Notes: generated by a model from the letters alone, not told the origin. 64,000 nucleotides of DNA from Puccinia triticina (GCF_026914185.1 NC_070575.1:1798001-1862000); one strand, 5' to 3'; shown: positions 10,591 through 22,692, numbered from the stretch's first letter. Numbers and translations: made by a program.

Positions 10591-13500
10591 CTACACAAAA
10601 CTATCCAGAAAAGACGCATTCCGGAACAGCGCAAGCTCATCGGGCGAGAGCTCCAGCACACGGCCCCTGACCGGGCCCAGCTCTTGCGGGCGATGGGCGC
10701 GGGTGAGTCGAGCACTGCGGGTGACGGCAGGCGGGGGCGCGGGCGCGGCCTGGGCGGCGACGACGAGCCGGACGAAGGGCCCGTACTCGGTCAGGTAGAC
10801 CGCCAGCGGCTGGAGGAAGGCCCGGGAGCCACGGAAGTCCATCAGCCCATCCATCTCCCCCAGCCTCTCCCGCCTTCCGCATCATACAAACCCATCAGCG
10901 CTCTGTGACCAAAGAAGGGAAAGAGGAGAAGGAGGACCGACCTGGCTTGGAGCAGACGGGCGTGGCTGAACGGCGTGAAGAAGCGCGCCACGTAGGCCCC
11001 GTGCGAGCCCATGCCGGCATGCGCGGGCACCGGCCGGGCCCAGAAGCCGCGCACGAGGGCCTGGAGGAGGGCCTGGAAGGCGTCCTGCTCGCGCCGGTAG
11101 TGGGGCCCCGTGAACGGCCGGCGGGCGCTCACGTGCTGGTACAGCAGCTCCTGCCCCTCCAGCGCATCCTCACCCAGCACCGTCGTCGAGCCCTCCGCAG
11201 ACGCCTTCCACGGCCGCTTGATCTCCACGATCGTGCCCCCCGGCGCCGCCGTCGGGCTCGCACTCAGCAGCACGGCGTCCGGCCCACACGGCTCTATCTC
11301 GCCCTCGAATTGCTGCACCAGACAAAAGCGCGTGTAAGCCCACCCAAAGTGTGTGTGTGTGTGTGTAAAGTAGACGCGCAGGCTGACCTCGACCTCGACC
11401 TCGTGGTCTTTGTCCACATACGCGTCTCCGAACGACAGATCTTCGTGGGCCTGGGCCAGGACCCGGAGCTCCTGGGCCAGCGCGTGGGCGGGATCGGACG
11501 GGGCGGGGGGAGGAGGCGGCGGTCGGGGCCCGGAGAGCGGCGGGAGCCAGTCGAGCTCGAAGTCGTGCTTCTCGAACCGAGCAAACGGGTCCTGCGCGGG
11601 GTCAAGCTGCCGGAGGAGGGTAGGCGCGGGGGCGGGGGGGCGAGGGAGGGTGTTTTCGGAGAAGAGCATCCTGGCGGCGCGGTCGGGGGCGAGGTCGAGC
11701 CAGTCGACGCCCGCGCACCGGCTGCCGACGGCCCATTGGCAGAGGAACTGGAGCTGGCAGAGCGTGCGGCGCAGGTCGGGCTGGGGAAGGCTGGGGGCCG
11801 CGGGCTCCTGGAAGAGCTCGACGAAGGGCGCGGCGGCGCGTTTGGCGCGCATCAGGCTCAGCCCCCCCGCCATCCCGTCGTACACCAGCTCGCCCCCGTA
11901 CATCCGGCCCAGCTCCGCCCGCCCCACCAGATGGCCTTCCACCAGACAAACCACCTCCAGAAACGCGGACACCAAGTCCCGCCCCGCCGGCTCGAACTCC
12001 AGCACCGTCTGGATCGGAAGACTCGCCACCGGAACCACGCTCGAGTCCGTGCAGGTCATCACCACCGGCCGCATCGACTTCGACACCAGCTCCACCACCC
12101 CCGCCCAGAACTCCTTGTCTTGCCCATACACGATGTCCACTTCCTCGAGCAGGATCAACGACTGCTTGGTCTTCTTGCTTCCCGGCGGCTCCGGCGCCGC
12201 GGCCTGCGGAGGTGGTTGCTCGCGCGTAGCTTTCATCATCTTCTCGAACGGATTGATAGGAGCCCCTGCTGGTGGTTTCGAGGAGATGGGGATAGGAGTG
12301 GCGCAGGAGGGCTTGAAGAGGGCGGGGCGCTGCTTGGCGGAGCAGGAGAGCACGTGGTTCTTGGACACGTCGCCGATGAGACGGTCGACTTCCTTGCGCG
12401 AGCGGAGCTGGCTGGGGTTGACCTCGAAAACCTCCCATCCGAGCTCGTGGGCGACGGCCTGGACGGTGCACGACTTGCCGACGCCGTGGGGGCCCTTGAG
12501 GAGGATCAAGTTGGTGAGATGCTCGAACTCGAACCTCGTCTCTTGCTCCACCTCCGCGGCCGGCGGCTGCTGATGGGCCGTCGGCGCAAACGCCGGATGG
12601 AGCACAGACACCGACCGCTGTCGCTTCCGCGGCGAACTCCCCCCGCAGATCGCCCCCGTCTCGCCATCGGAGACCGAGATGTCCTGGGCGTAGATCGTGT
12701 CTTCGTCCGAGTCCGACACGATAAAGTCGTCCAGCCCATCGCTCTCGTCGTCTCCGTCCACCAGCCGACGCGCCTTCTTGCGCTTCCGCGGGGAGACCGC
12801 CCGGATGATCACCCGCTTCTTCTCCTCCGTCTTCTGCTTCTTCTTCTTCTTCCGCCGCTTCGTCGCGCCCTTCTTGCCTGCCTGGTTCTGGTCCGGAGTG
12901 TGGCTATGATCGGCTGGAAACACACACACAAAATCAGGAACAGGGGCCGTTATAAGAATGGGCCAGAGACGCACGGGTGGAGTGGGAGGCTTCCTTGAGT
13001 GCGATTTCGAGGAGCCAAGACTTGAGGGTAAGAGCGCACTGGCGGTTGTGGTCGCCGAGGATCTCGGCGGCGCGTTTGGGAGCGAAGGTAGTAGTCCAGA
13101 GCTGGCTGACGGCGTCTGGGGAGCGATGGTGGCCGCGCCGGAGGGCGGGGAGGTCGAGGGGGGCGGGGCCGGGGAGGGGCCAGCTGAGGGGCTTGAGCAG
13201 GCGGGCGAGCAGCGGATGGCGGAAGCACGGGTCGGTCTCGAGGCCCGGGATGAGGGTCGTCGGGGGCGCGAGGGCCAGCCGGACCAGCGTCGGGCCCGCC
13301 GGCCCCGCATCGCCACCGTCCGTCCCGATCGGCGCCATCCACCCCTCGGCGGCGTCGTCGCCCAGCTCCAGACCCCATCGGCGCACCGGCTTCTTGCCCT
13401 TGCTCGTCGCCAGCCGCAGCCCCCCACTCGCTCGCTCCGGCCCTGCTCCCGCCGCGTCCAGGAAGCGCTGGTGGACCCACTCCGCCGAGGGCCAGGCCGC

Positions 13501-14040
13501 ATCGACGACCGGCCGCGCGTTCCGCCGCGTCTTCTGCCGCCGGAGCGCCGCAAAGTCCGCAAACGTCTTGCACGCCACCGCCGCCGCCGCCGGCTTGTCC
13601 TTGGCCGGAGACCCGGCGAGGTCGATGATGTGGGGCGCTGGGCCCGGCTGGTCGGTCTGTTTCGTGGTCGTCTCAGATCTGGTGGGCCGCGTGAAGCTCT
13701 TGGCGGTTTCCGCCCTCTTGGCCTCCGGCGAGTCGAGCGTCAGGTCGATGGTGACCGGCTGGTCAGGCTCGGCTGGTGGGCTGGGCGGGCGAGCTTCCCG
13801 TTTCTTGACGGGCTCCTTCTTCCGTCCGGAGGGCTTGCTGCGCTTGTTCCTGGGCTCGTCTTGGCTGTCCGAGTCTTGTGGTTGCTGGTCTGGCGGCTGG
13901 GCTAGCAGCTGGCTAGGCTTGCGCTTCGTCTGCTTCTTCGTGTGTCTTTTCTCCTGGGTCTTCTCTTCCGCATCGTCCGTCGTCTTTTTCCTGCTTGTCG
14001 TTGGGAGTGGCAGAAAGAAGGAGGTGATCGATTTGCTCAT
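10591..14040 (-). CDS. ELG1: Elg1/ATAD5-like PCNA unloader (RFC-like large subunit)
   Basis: Exons 14040-12975, 12913-10942 and 10864-10591 give about 1103 aa. Elg1 forms an alternative RFC complex with Rfc2-5 that unloads PCNA from chromatin after replication. Visible are a basic, acidic and serine-rich N-terminus with a SUMO- or PIP-like beginning (SITSFFLPLP), a conserved block LWTTTFAPKRAAEILGDHN at about residue 325, Walker A GPHGVGKS near residue 497, and a Walker B region SLILLEEVDIVYGQDKEFW near residue 607, the Elg1/ATAD5-type EEVD. The C-terminus has LAVYLTEYGPFVRLVV, like the family's closing segment. A 63-nt in-frame stretch at 11308-11370, containing a CA repeat, may be a third intron. 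N-terminal half is poorly conserved, as usual for the family. Confidence 0.85.
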
Positions 14041-14783
14041 CGGGTGTGCTGGTGGCTTCTCGAGGGTTTTTTCCTGAAATTGAGTTGTACTCGGATATCA
14101 ACAGTCGACGATCGGGGAACCCGCCCGGTCCGGCCATACATATCCACACATTCTTCCTGATCTTCACAAAACACATCCATTAATCCACATGAGCATCTAC
14201 ACATCTCATGTATTTATAAGAAAAATTACTGGCCTATGCAGCCTTAGCCAACACATGGGAGCCAGCTCACAATTGGACATACCTAACTCTCATGAAAATT
14301 GCAATCATACCTTGGGGACGTTGGAAAAATCAAAATAATCAATCTAGTACACTTCAATCATGAGTATAAAATGCAAGATTAAATACAATAAGTCACACTA
14401 ACAATTGGGAGTCAATTTGAGTGTTTTCAATCTTGTAACATTGGCGGATTTCAGTGGAAATGATGATCAAGAATATTTGTAGACAATTAGCTGCTAATGG
14501 GGAATGAGACAAAGTTAACCAAGTCCCTCTCTTGTCTGTGGGACTTGTGGCTTATGAGGACTTCTTGCATTTGTTCCATCCACCATATCTCATGTAATTC
14601 TCAACCAGCCTCCAAAGACCAACTTTTTATACATAATTGTGTGCTTCCTCACACATTTGACACATTTTTCAGATTCTCTACTTCTTAACTCAAATTTTTA
14701 ACCATTTTATTGAGAAAATAAAATAAAAGTAAACATAAAGTGCCTTGGCAGAGCACACTCAGGCCTTTTCAGTGTGATCTGGT
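14041..14783. other. Upstream region of ELG1, no gene seen
   Basis: AT-rich sequence between the ELG1 start and the hAT left end. It presumably holds the ELG1 promoter. No coding frame of note. The last 8 bp (14776-14783) are the hAT target duplication. Confidence 0.5.
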
Positions 14784-16624
14784 TAGAGATGCAATATCGG
14801 TACCCGCGGCGGGTACCTAGCACCCGCGGGCGGGTACTCATCAGGGTGGCGGGTACCGCCTCCGCGGGTGCCAAGTACGGGTCCGGGTGCCCGTTTTCCT
14901 TGTGTTTTTTTGCCAGTGCCCAGGTTTGCCACGGGTACCCGCTGTGGAACCCCCTCCCCCCCCCCCTCCCCCCCCCCCCCCGCTGGGGGGCAGGGGGATG
15001 GTCACGGAGGTTGGGCAAAGACATATCCTCCACGACATCCAACACCTGGATATCCAGATTCACCCACATCCAACCGCCCTCGATGCCTCGCCGTCCACCC
15101 AAGAAGGCCCAAAATACCTCCCCTCTCCCCAGTTCTGACCCTTCACCCACTCCAAATGATCCAAAACAGGTTGAAGCAAAAGATCAAGAGCAGTTTCAAG
15201 TCCCACCGGATTCCGTCAACAAGGAAGAAGGTGGAAGCCAAGTTTCAAGGTCACTGACTGATCAAGAAGAACTTAGTAAGCCCTCACCTCTTTTTTTCTT
15301 CTGCCTTATTCCACTCCACTGACCTTGCAAACATGACAGCCCGAGCCCAAAAAATCGCCAAGACTGCAAATAGTTCCAGTTACGCATCTTACCACGTTCT
15401 GCAGTTATCCCAACAGCTTGATAAGCATGGTTGCCGAATGATTGCGTATCCATGTAAGATGTGAGTATTTTCCTATTCAGAAAGCTTGGATCTACTTATT
15501 AGCTCACAAGGGTTCATCATCACAGGTGTGGAACCAAAATCAATCGGCCCACGACCAACTTGTCTTGTAGCAACCTCCTAAAAAATGCAGCGGTCTGCTT
15601 GAAGCGACAGAGCCAGGCTGATGGCAGCTGCAGTCTTGCATCATTTGGTATCACAGGAACTGGCGATATCGACCCGCGTGAGGTAAGCTGTTTTAATGAT
15701 TTCCCCCCCTCTCAAGATGATATATAACTGTTTGCCCCCCCCTCAATAGGTCACACAAATGTGTGTGATTTGGTGTGCCGAGTCAGCACAACCTTTTTCC
15801 GTATTTGAAGACCCAAGCTTGAAGAGTCTCTTGCACCCAACGGTTGTCAAGAACTTACCTCACCGTCAATTGCTTTCAAAGTCAATTCATCAACTATACA
15901 CCGCCGTTCAAGAAAACTTGCAATCCAATCTGAAGGTTGGTCATTACTTCTTCCTTTCATTGCGTCTGGATTCTTTTCAGCTAACCTCTTTGAATATGAT
16001 TGATATTCAGAGTCATACTGGAGCAATGTATCTCAGTGTCGACGCTTGGCAATCTCCAAACGGATTTGATATTCTTGGAGTATTAATATACCGGCTTTGC
16101 GATGGGGATGACGGTAAGCCCCACTTTGAACCAATGCCTCTTGACTTTGTCAAGTTATCTCAGAGCCACAGAGGCAAGTACTTGGCGGAAGCAGTCCAAT
16201 TGATTGTTGAAAAGTTTGAGATTCAAAACAAGGTAAGTTTCCATTTTTGCTACTGTACATTTATCAATCAATCGATCTAAGCTGATGAGTATATATTGTC
16301 CAGATATGTGGTATAGTTTCCGATAACGCATCAAACAATATGGTCATGATCAATGAGTTAAAGAAGCTGAAGTGGCCAAACTTCAAAGGAGAGGCCCAAT
16401 GGATTTGCTGCTTTGCACATGTACTGAATCTGATCGCCAAAGCAATACTAAGACCGTTTGGACCTGAGAGGAGCAGCAAATTTGGGACGAAAATGTGAGA
16501 ATTCCAGCTTAGGGGAAAGGGGTCCAACTCATAAACTGAGGAAGACACCCGGAACCAAAATAGCTGCGGACTTTGGTAAGCAAACGCGAACCACTTCCGC
16601 AGTCTAAACCAGCGCCGCGGGGGT

Positions 16625-16990
16625 CGTGAAACTGAATTCATCTCTTTGATGCAAACAGATCCGACGCACGTGAGCAGCAAGGTTAGGCTCGTGGAAAATC
16701 CCGGCCCACGTTCGCTCATCGAAAGAATCTCAGCTAGCACCAAAGGTAAGCGGCTGCAGAGATCTAACGACAAGCTGTTCAGATAGTTGCTAATGCGCTA
16801 TCCCTTTTTCTTAGACAGAACTGTCGAAGTTAAACGGACCGATCGCACCGATACCGCTCAAAGAGCAGGAGAACATATCGGTGAGTGACTCGTGTAGCTT
16901 CATAAGCAGAAACAAAAGGCAAACGCTAATGAGACGTTGATCTATATTAGACAACGTCGCATTGCTTCTTAGCCGTTTTGCCGAAGGCAA
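16625..16990 (+). pseudogene. Foreign gene fragment with intact introns inside the hAT
   Basis: Three exon-like blocks (about 16625-16744, 16815-16879, 16951-16990) join in one frame across two GT-AG introns: CACCAAAG|gtaagc..ttcttag, then CATATCG|gtgagt..tatattag. The first two junctions both fall after codon position 1 and the frame continues cleanly. The peptide includes ISLMQTDPTHVSSKV, RSLIERISASTKDRT and DNVALLLSRFAEGK. It does not resemble hAT transposase and lies between two transposase exons. It is most simply a captured host-gene segment. I do not recognise the parent gene, and its 5' and 3' continuation is lost. Confidence 0.5.
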
Positions 16991-17484
16991 GTGAGAACGC
17001 ACTCAGGTCCAAAGACCAATTGTACCATTGCCAAGCGATAACTTTTCCATTTCATCTCTATCACTCTATCATCTATCCAAAGTAGAGAGCGGCGCTTGTA
17101 CCTGCTCCTAGGTAAATTTTCTATCATTCAGGATGTTTTATTTCACTCAGATTATCATTTGCTTAGAGATAGTTTCAAGAGTCTGATACAAATATAACTC
17201 CTAGTTCTTTGAAGTTTTTCAGAAAAACCTGGGTGAAAAATTTCAAGATATGTACAACAGCGAGATGGATGACGGGGAAGAAGATTCTGGAAAGCAGATC
17301 GCACTGTAAGCTTATCTCTTTTTCTTCTGCATTCTTTGGCTAAATTTATACCTCTCCTCCAGTTACCGCAGAAGAAAGGATTTATCTGACTCAGGAGATG
17401 CAGAAGAGAACTCAACCAATATTTCTGCCGATGTGGCCAATGTCACGGACAAGGATGAGTTGGACCTTGACAACATAGATGTAA

Positions 17485-17742
17485 GAGTCCTTCAAAAGGA
17501 CTCTTCACTGGGCAGACACGAGGGTTGGCGCAATGCCAACGTGGCTCAAATTCTAGGAACCACTGGTGTTTTATATTCCTAACCCAGGAGAGAAGTTCAG
17601 CTTCTCTCTCCTGACTATGTACACTCTTAAGAAAGAAAGATAGGAAAGAAGGTGCTCACCTAACCCAGGAGAGAAGTTCAGCTTCTCTCTGCTGAGTTAG
17701 GTGGGGCGCGGGGAGAGTTGAACTAAGTACTCTCGAGTTGCT
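17485..17742. mobile_element. 258-bp insertion with GATGTAA duplication
   Basis: The repeat GATGTAA flanks this stretch (17478-17484 and 17743-17749). Its removal restores a shorter transposase intron beginning gtaatctg. It has no obvious terminal inverted repeat. Internally it holds a hairpin AAGAGTCCTTC/AAAAGGACTCTT at the left edge and two copies of CTAACCCAGGAGAGAAGTTC about 80 bp apart. It could be a solo LTR or a SINE-like fragment; type unknown. Confidence 0.5.
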
Positions 17743-19366
17743 GATGTAATCTGCCTGTGATCTTCTCGTGAAACCTCCAGGTCTTCACAATAGATGATGT
17801 AAGCAATGAAGACAAAGACAATTGATACACCTCAAAAACATGCCAGCAAACTCTGGCCAAGGTCAGCTATGGATTCTGCCACTCCCGTGATAGATTTGCA
17901 CTAATCATCTTGCTAAATCCAGTTCCAATTGATTGCCTGAAAGCTTAATAAATCACCAAACTCAAAATCCTTATTCATCGAAATGTGCAAGGAGAAAAAC
18001 TGCAAAAAACCACACAATATCAAACAAGATGTAGCTACAAGGTGGAACTCAACTCTTGTGCAACTCAAAGGGATTGTTAGGTGTCACGCTGCAATGTAAG
18101 TCAAGTTCATATCCATCATCATGTCATAGACTTTCTGAATTCTCTCTATCCAGTTATGAATGGCAGTGTGATGAAAAGTACGGTATTGCTTGGGCGTCCC
18201 AAATCAGCAACACTGATATCAAGTTGGCCAACAATCTGGTGGCTGTATTACAGCTGTTTTTTGATATAACTATTCAAGTATCAACTGGCAGCTTGGCACG
18301 GTTATCCCATGTGGTAGTGGTTATTGACCAGATTACTGAACATCTTTCAACTATCATATCGCAGAAGAAGTTCACCCCCGCTTTGAGGAACGCTTGCCGG
18401 GCTGGTGTGAAGTTTACAAACAAGTACTACACCTTAACTGACTGCTCGCCTCTGTACCAAATAGCAATGAGTAAGTCCGATCAAACCCTCAGCTTTCTCT
18501 TTTGATTGACGCTCAAACTCATAATATTGTTGGTGTCCTCAGTCCTGCATCCCTTGTTCAAAGATCAATACTTTAAAGTCGCTGGCTGGAGCCAAGAATG
18601 GATTGACGAGGCAATCAGGCTCACTCAAGAGCTGTGGGTTAGCAAGTATAAACCTCAAGAAGAAGTATCTGCAAGCCCGGCGGTTACTATAGCCCCAGTA
18701 AGCACAAATTAGACTTGCTTGCAAGCTAAATGGGTGGGACTGACTTGCTTTCCAGCCCCAAACCGGTTTCATATCTCAACTTGGGGCTGCATTGGCCGCG
18801 CGCGCAATTAATTCACCATCTGACCCCATCGATAATTGGCTTGCAGGGGACATAATCTTAGATCAATTAAACCCAGTCAACACTGTCAAGTGGTGGCTCA
18901 AACAGAAGGCAAGGGGCAACAACTTTGGGGGGCTTTTGAATATGGCTCTTGATATATTAAGCTGTCCAGGTCTGTCCGTTTTTTTTTTTTTTTTTTTTTC
19001 TTTCTACATCCATTTTTTTTTTTATTTTGACTCACTCCAGCTTGAACTTCTGTTTCATTTAGCTACATTGGTTGACGTGGAGCAAGCGTTTAGTTTTGGT
19101 CAATGCTATGTCACCGCAAAGAGGCACCAACTTAGTGGAGTATCGGTGAGCAGAGGAATGACGGTTGCGTTTTCTTCCAAGAATGGGAAAATACCACCTG
19201 GGGTTCTCAATCGGTGGAATGAAGGGATCAAGAATGCCAACTTGTCAAAGAAGAAGAGAAAGGTCAAAGAGATAGTAGTAGTAGAGTGATTTAGGATGAT
19301 AGTATGCATGAAATCAACCCCCAGTAGTACTTTTTTAGCACATGGTACCCGGGTACCGCCCCCTGG

Positions 19367-20698
19367 CAACGGTGGGTCGCTACTTTACGGGGAGATGAAT
19401 CTAGCCTAAGCAATTCTGCTTTGGTAGAATCACCATGGTTATGTACACACAAAAAAAATGGTCAAGTACGTATCCTCCCACCCAGCCGCGGGCGGATCTC
19501 ATCCAGTATGACCAATACCAATCGCCGGCGCGGGTATTGGTCATACTGAAACGGACCAGAATGGCCGGAACAAAATGTCCATTGAGGGGAGTAGTTTGAT
19601 CCCTTCACAATGACCGGTCGGGGTCAGCCATCGACGGCTTGGTTGGTGAGTTGTTCTTGAAGGCCGTATGGCAGGTCGCGAAGGGAGTGTGTACCTGACA
19701 ATGATCAAGACAAGGTTCACACTCCCCTCAATGACAGGAATAGACGGGCCATCAATGGGAGTGTGTACCCCCTCTTGATGGCCGGCTATCAAGTAGTGTG
19801 TTGCTCTCGATGACCTGTACAAGCGCCGGCCATTGAAAGGACATTTTGCACTCCTTTCGATGGCCGGATGTACGAGAAAGTAGATTCTACACACCCGGCA
19901 TCAAGAGTTCTTCAGCCTTGATGACCGGTACGGACCAGCTACCCGGCCATCAAGCGTGATCGCCAACACATGCTGACACATATGTAGATGAGCGCCGAGC
20001 GGTACAACCGGCCACGGGGAGGGGTAACACACAAGTCCCCTCGATGGCCAAGTTGTTCCGGTCATTGAGCCTCGATGACTGGTCCGTTCCAGCAGTTAAA
20101 GCACCCGCTTCCCGGGGAGGCTACTCGGCATGTCGGTTGCTTTTTTTTTTGTTGCACTTTTTTTTTGCTGTTGTTGCAAATCCACAACCAAATTAAATTG
20201 GTGATCTTTGTTTAGGCTACATTCAGGTTCGCCTACTTTACGGTTATTGATATTGTAACGTTATTGTAGCAATTTTTGGTCCCTTTACGCTAACCGGACC
20301 GTTAGCAATGGGAAAATGTGGTGCAATGTCAATATCGCACTGGGCGGGTGCTTTTTTTTCAAGGCCGCTACGATATCTATGGGCAAAGCAGCAGGTATTT
20401 ATCAACATATTGAAGAAAAAAGGCCATTTCAGGGCTGATTTGGCCCTTCACTGCTCAATCAAGTGTTGCTCTGCTTGATAAGGGCCAATTTGACCCTTAA
20501 TTGCTTAATAAAATGTTAATTTTCTCGATAACATGTTAGTTTACTAGCAACGGCTGTACAAAAAAAGGCCAGTTACAATAACCGTGACGCGGCGATCCGC
20601 GCGCTAGCGTTAACAATAACTGTAAAAATGTTAGGCGCAGCTCGCTACTTTACTCCACAGCCCTGGTTATCGTAGAGTAAAGTAGCGACCCACCATTG
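19367..20698. mobile_element. Nested TIR element with 7-bp TSD (family member 1)
   Basis: Ends CAACGGTGGGTCGCTACTTT and the inverted AAAGTAGCGACCCACCATTG are flanked by CCCCTGG on both sides (19360-19366 and 20699-20705). It is inserted near the right end of the hAT. It carries a hairpin minisatellite (19550-20100) and GTAACGTTA-type motifs, and no transposase. Ends and duplication length match 49379-49965, 56584-56970 and 60927-61610. Confidence 0.75.
19550..20100. repeat. Hairpin minisatellite in the nested element
   Basis: Units such as CCATTGAGGGGAGTAG..CCTTCACAATGACCGG and GCCATCAATGGGAGTGTG..CCTCTTGATGGCCGG. Each is an imperfect inverted repeat with arms containing ATGACCGG or ATGGCCGG. 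Non-coding. Confidence 0.7.
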
Positions 20699-21010
20699 CC
20701 CCTGGGCCCCCAGGCGTGTCTGGGTCCGTGTCCGGGTGTCCGTTTTAGGCCAAAAAAACAGGCGGTCTGGGTCCGTGTCCGGGTGTCCGTTTTAGGCCAA
20801 AAAAACAGGCGGTACCCGGATACAAACGGGTACCTGGGTCCAAACGTTGCATCTCTAGATCTGGTCCATTTGCTCAAAAATGAGACTTTTGAAAAAATAA
20901 AAGAGGGATATCTGAAGATGGAGGCAAGAGGGTCTGAAATTATGTCAGAAGGAAAGGGAGATTTAGGGGTACCATCCACTAGAGACTAATTAGAACCTTT
21001 GGTATTATCA

Positions 21011-22689
21011 CACCAGGGGAGAAAGTGTGGCACTCTCTAGAGAGTGCCAAACTGTAACTTCCTTCAGCAACCCTGGCGGGTATCAAGCATGCAACATGTG
21101 GGCAACATACACAACTTCAGCTTGTGTCAATAGTGATGTTATGTTCAACTCAGGCTGATATCATCTCCATCCTAACCTCATGTCAAATTCCATAACTTCA
21201 CCTAACCCAATGCTCAACTCCAGCTTGACTCAACCTGGAAAAAATTCCATTGTTGTTCCAGCTGAGGATCCTGAAAATCATGTGTCCATCAGAACAGGCC
21301 AATCTTGGTCAACTTCACTGTGACCAGGCAGGCTCAACTGATCAAGCCACAATGGGCCCTCAAGATGTATGCATCTCCTGGTTATCATTTCAGGGTGGTA
21401 CAATCCAACTTCTCTGTCAGATAGAACTAAATTGGGAGGAGGTGGAAGACACCATAATCATCTCTTACCTGCCTGGCGTGTTGCAAAAATTGTGTTCAGG
21501 CTGAACATTGTTAAAATGTGATGTAATTAGCATCAATTTTTCAAATTGCCTGACCACTGGAAACACATGATCCCCTGGGCTCCACAGTTTAACAGTTAAT
21601 CATCACCAGACCTGAGTAGTGGCTACCTTATCCAGGATTGTACCTTAATTTATAAAGTGTGTGAACAAGTGTGGTCTTGGAATCACTATTGTTGCCAACC
21701 TCATTTGACAGAGTTTTGATGCCAGGGTTGTACTGGCCATTTGAGGGAGTGTCTCCTCAATGGCCAACACAAACCTGCCATCAAGAGGAGTGTGCACCCT
21801 TTTTAATGGCAGAGTAAGGGAGTGTTTACTCCCTTCAATAGCTGCTACAACCCAGCCAATGAAGGAAGTGTGAATTTCTCCTCATGGATGGTACAGAGCG
21901 CTGGTTAATTGAATGCAACCTGCTTATGATGGCTGATTTATACCAGTCATTGATGGGATTGTCAACTCCTCTTGATGGCAATTACAACTTGGACATGAAT
22001 TTCAACCTCAAATCTGGGCAAACTTCAGGGTGGAAATGGTTGAACAGGATCTTGTGAAATTTCTGGCCTACTTCACAGTTGGACCTGTAGGATGCAGCTA
22101 GTGGGAAACTCCCTTCAATGTCCAGTTTTTACTGGCCATCAAAGGGGGTGTGTCTCCTCAATGGCCAGTACAACCATGCCACCAAGAGGATTCCCCAATC
22201 CCCTGAATGGGCACCATCACCCACTCTCCAGGTCATCATGGTCAAGCAACAGCTGCAGGAAACCACTAGGAGACAAACAATATGGGTCATAGGGAGAAAC
22301 CTGATAATTCACATCTGCATCCAAATAGCTCATGTGAATAAGGTGGCTGAATATGGTCCATGAGGAAGCCAAAAAAAATCTTCACAAATCACGCAAATGG
22401 CCTGTAATGAGGACAGAATCAGACAAGTTTAGGTAAGTATCTGGCAGTCATCATGACTTATCTTCAAATCCAGATGGCTGAAGGATAGAATCAAATCCAA
22501 ACTGATACTATCAGGAGTTACAGATGAGTTGCACTGAACTCATCATACTCTTATACAATAGCTACTAATAAGTTCACCAACAAAGTTGTACACAAGTTAC
22601 CCACCCACATTGAACTGACTTCTGACCAAGTCAAAGATAAATTTACAGTCTGGCACTCTCTAGAGAGTGCCACACCTTCTCCCCTGGTG
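21011..22689. mobile_element. CACTA-like DNA transposon copy 2
   Basis: Terminal repeats begin CACCAGGGGAGAAAGTGTGG and are mirrored at the right end, with 3-bp duplication TCA (21008-21010 and 22690-22692). The palindrome GGCACTCTCTAGAGAGTGCC is perfect in both ends. No transposase frame. An imperfect hairpin array occupies about 21730-22220. Confidence 0.85.
21730..22220. repeat. Diverged hairpin minisatellite in CACTA-like copy 2
   Basis: Units such as GGCCATTTGAGGGAGTGT..CTCCTCAATGGCC and GCCATCAAGAGGAGTG. The same inverted-repeat plan as in the other arrays, but more decayed. Confidence 0.6.
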
Positions 22690-22692
22690 TCA

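Larger units (their letters stand above)
15083..19288 (+). pseudogene. hAT transposase, multi-exon, probably damaged
   Basis: At least nine exons can be traced. They show a BED-like zinc finger (YPCKMCGTKINRP...C...C), RNase H-fold blocks (SVDAWQSPNGFDILGV; ICGIVSDNASNN; WICCFAHVLNLIAKAIL), an acidic linker, and the C-terminal hAT dimerisation block (TLVDVEQAFSFGQCYVTAKR) before the stop at 19288. Clear splice junctions include CAAAACAAG|gtaagt near 16231 and GCAATGA|gtaagt near 18470. After the HVLNLIAKAIL exon the frame is broken by a ~720-bp stretch holding unrelated exons, and I could not join the acidic linker in frame. A functional product is therefore doubtful, though an unusual splice could rescue it. 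Confidence 0.8.
14784..20857 (+). mobile_element. hAT DNA transposon, complete ends, 8-bp TSD
   Basis: Terminal inverted repeats TAGAGATGCAA and TTGCATCTCTA are flanked by the 8-bp direct repeat GATCTGGT (14776-14783 and 20858-20865). That combination is diagnostic for the hAT superfamily. Both ends carry repeated GGGTACC motifs, the likely transposase-binding subterminal repeats. Inside are a spliced but degenerate transposase (15083-19288), foreign-looking exons (16625-16990), a 258-bp insertion (17485-17742) and a nested 7-bp-TSD element (19367-20698). The small element at 58280-59265 has closely similar ends and may be a non-autonomous relative. Confidence 0.9.

Noticed and set aside
10905..12998. 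697-aa plus-strand frame antisense to ELG1
   Set aside because: The minus strand encodes Walker A and B and other Elg1 blocks; the plus frame has no domain and is an effect of GC-rich codons.
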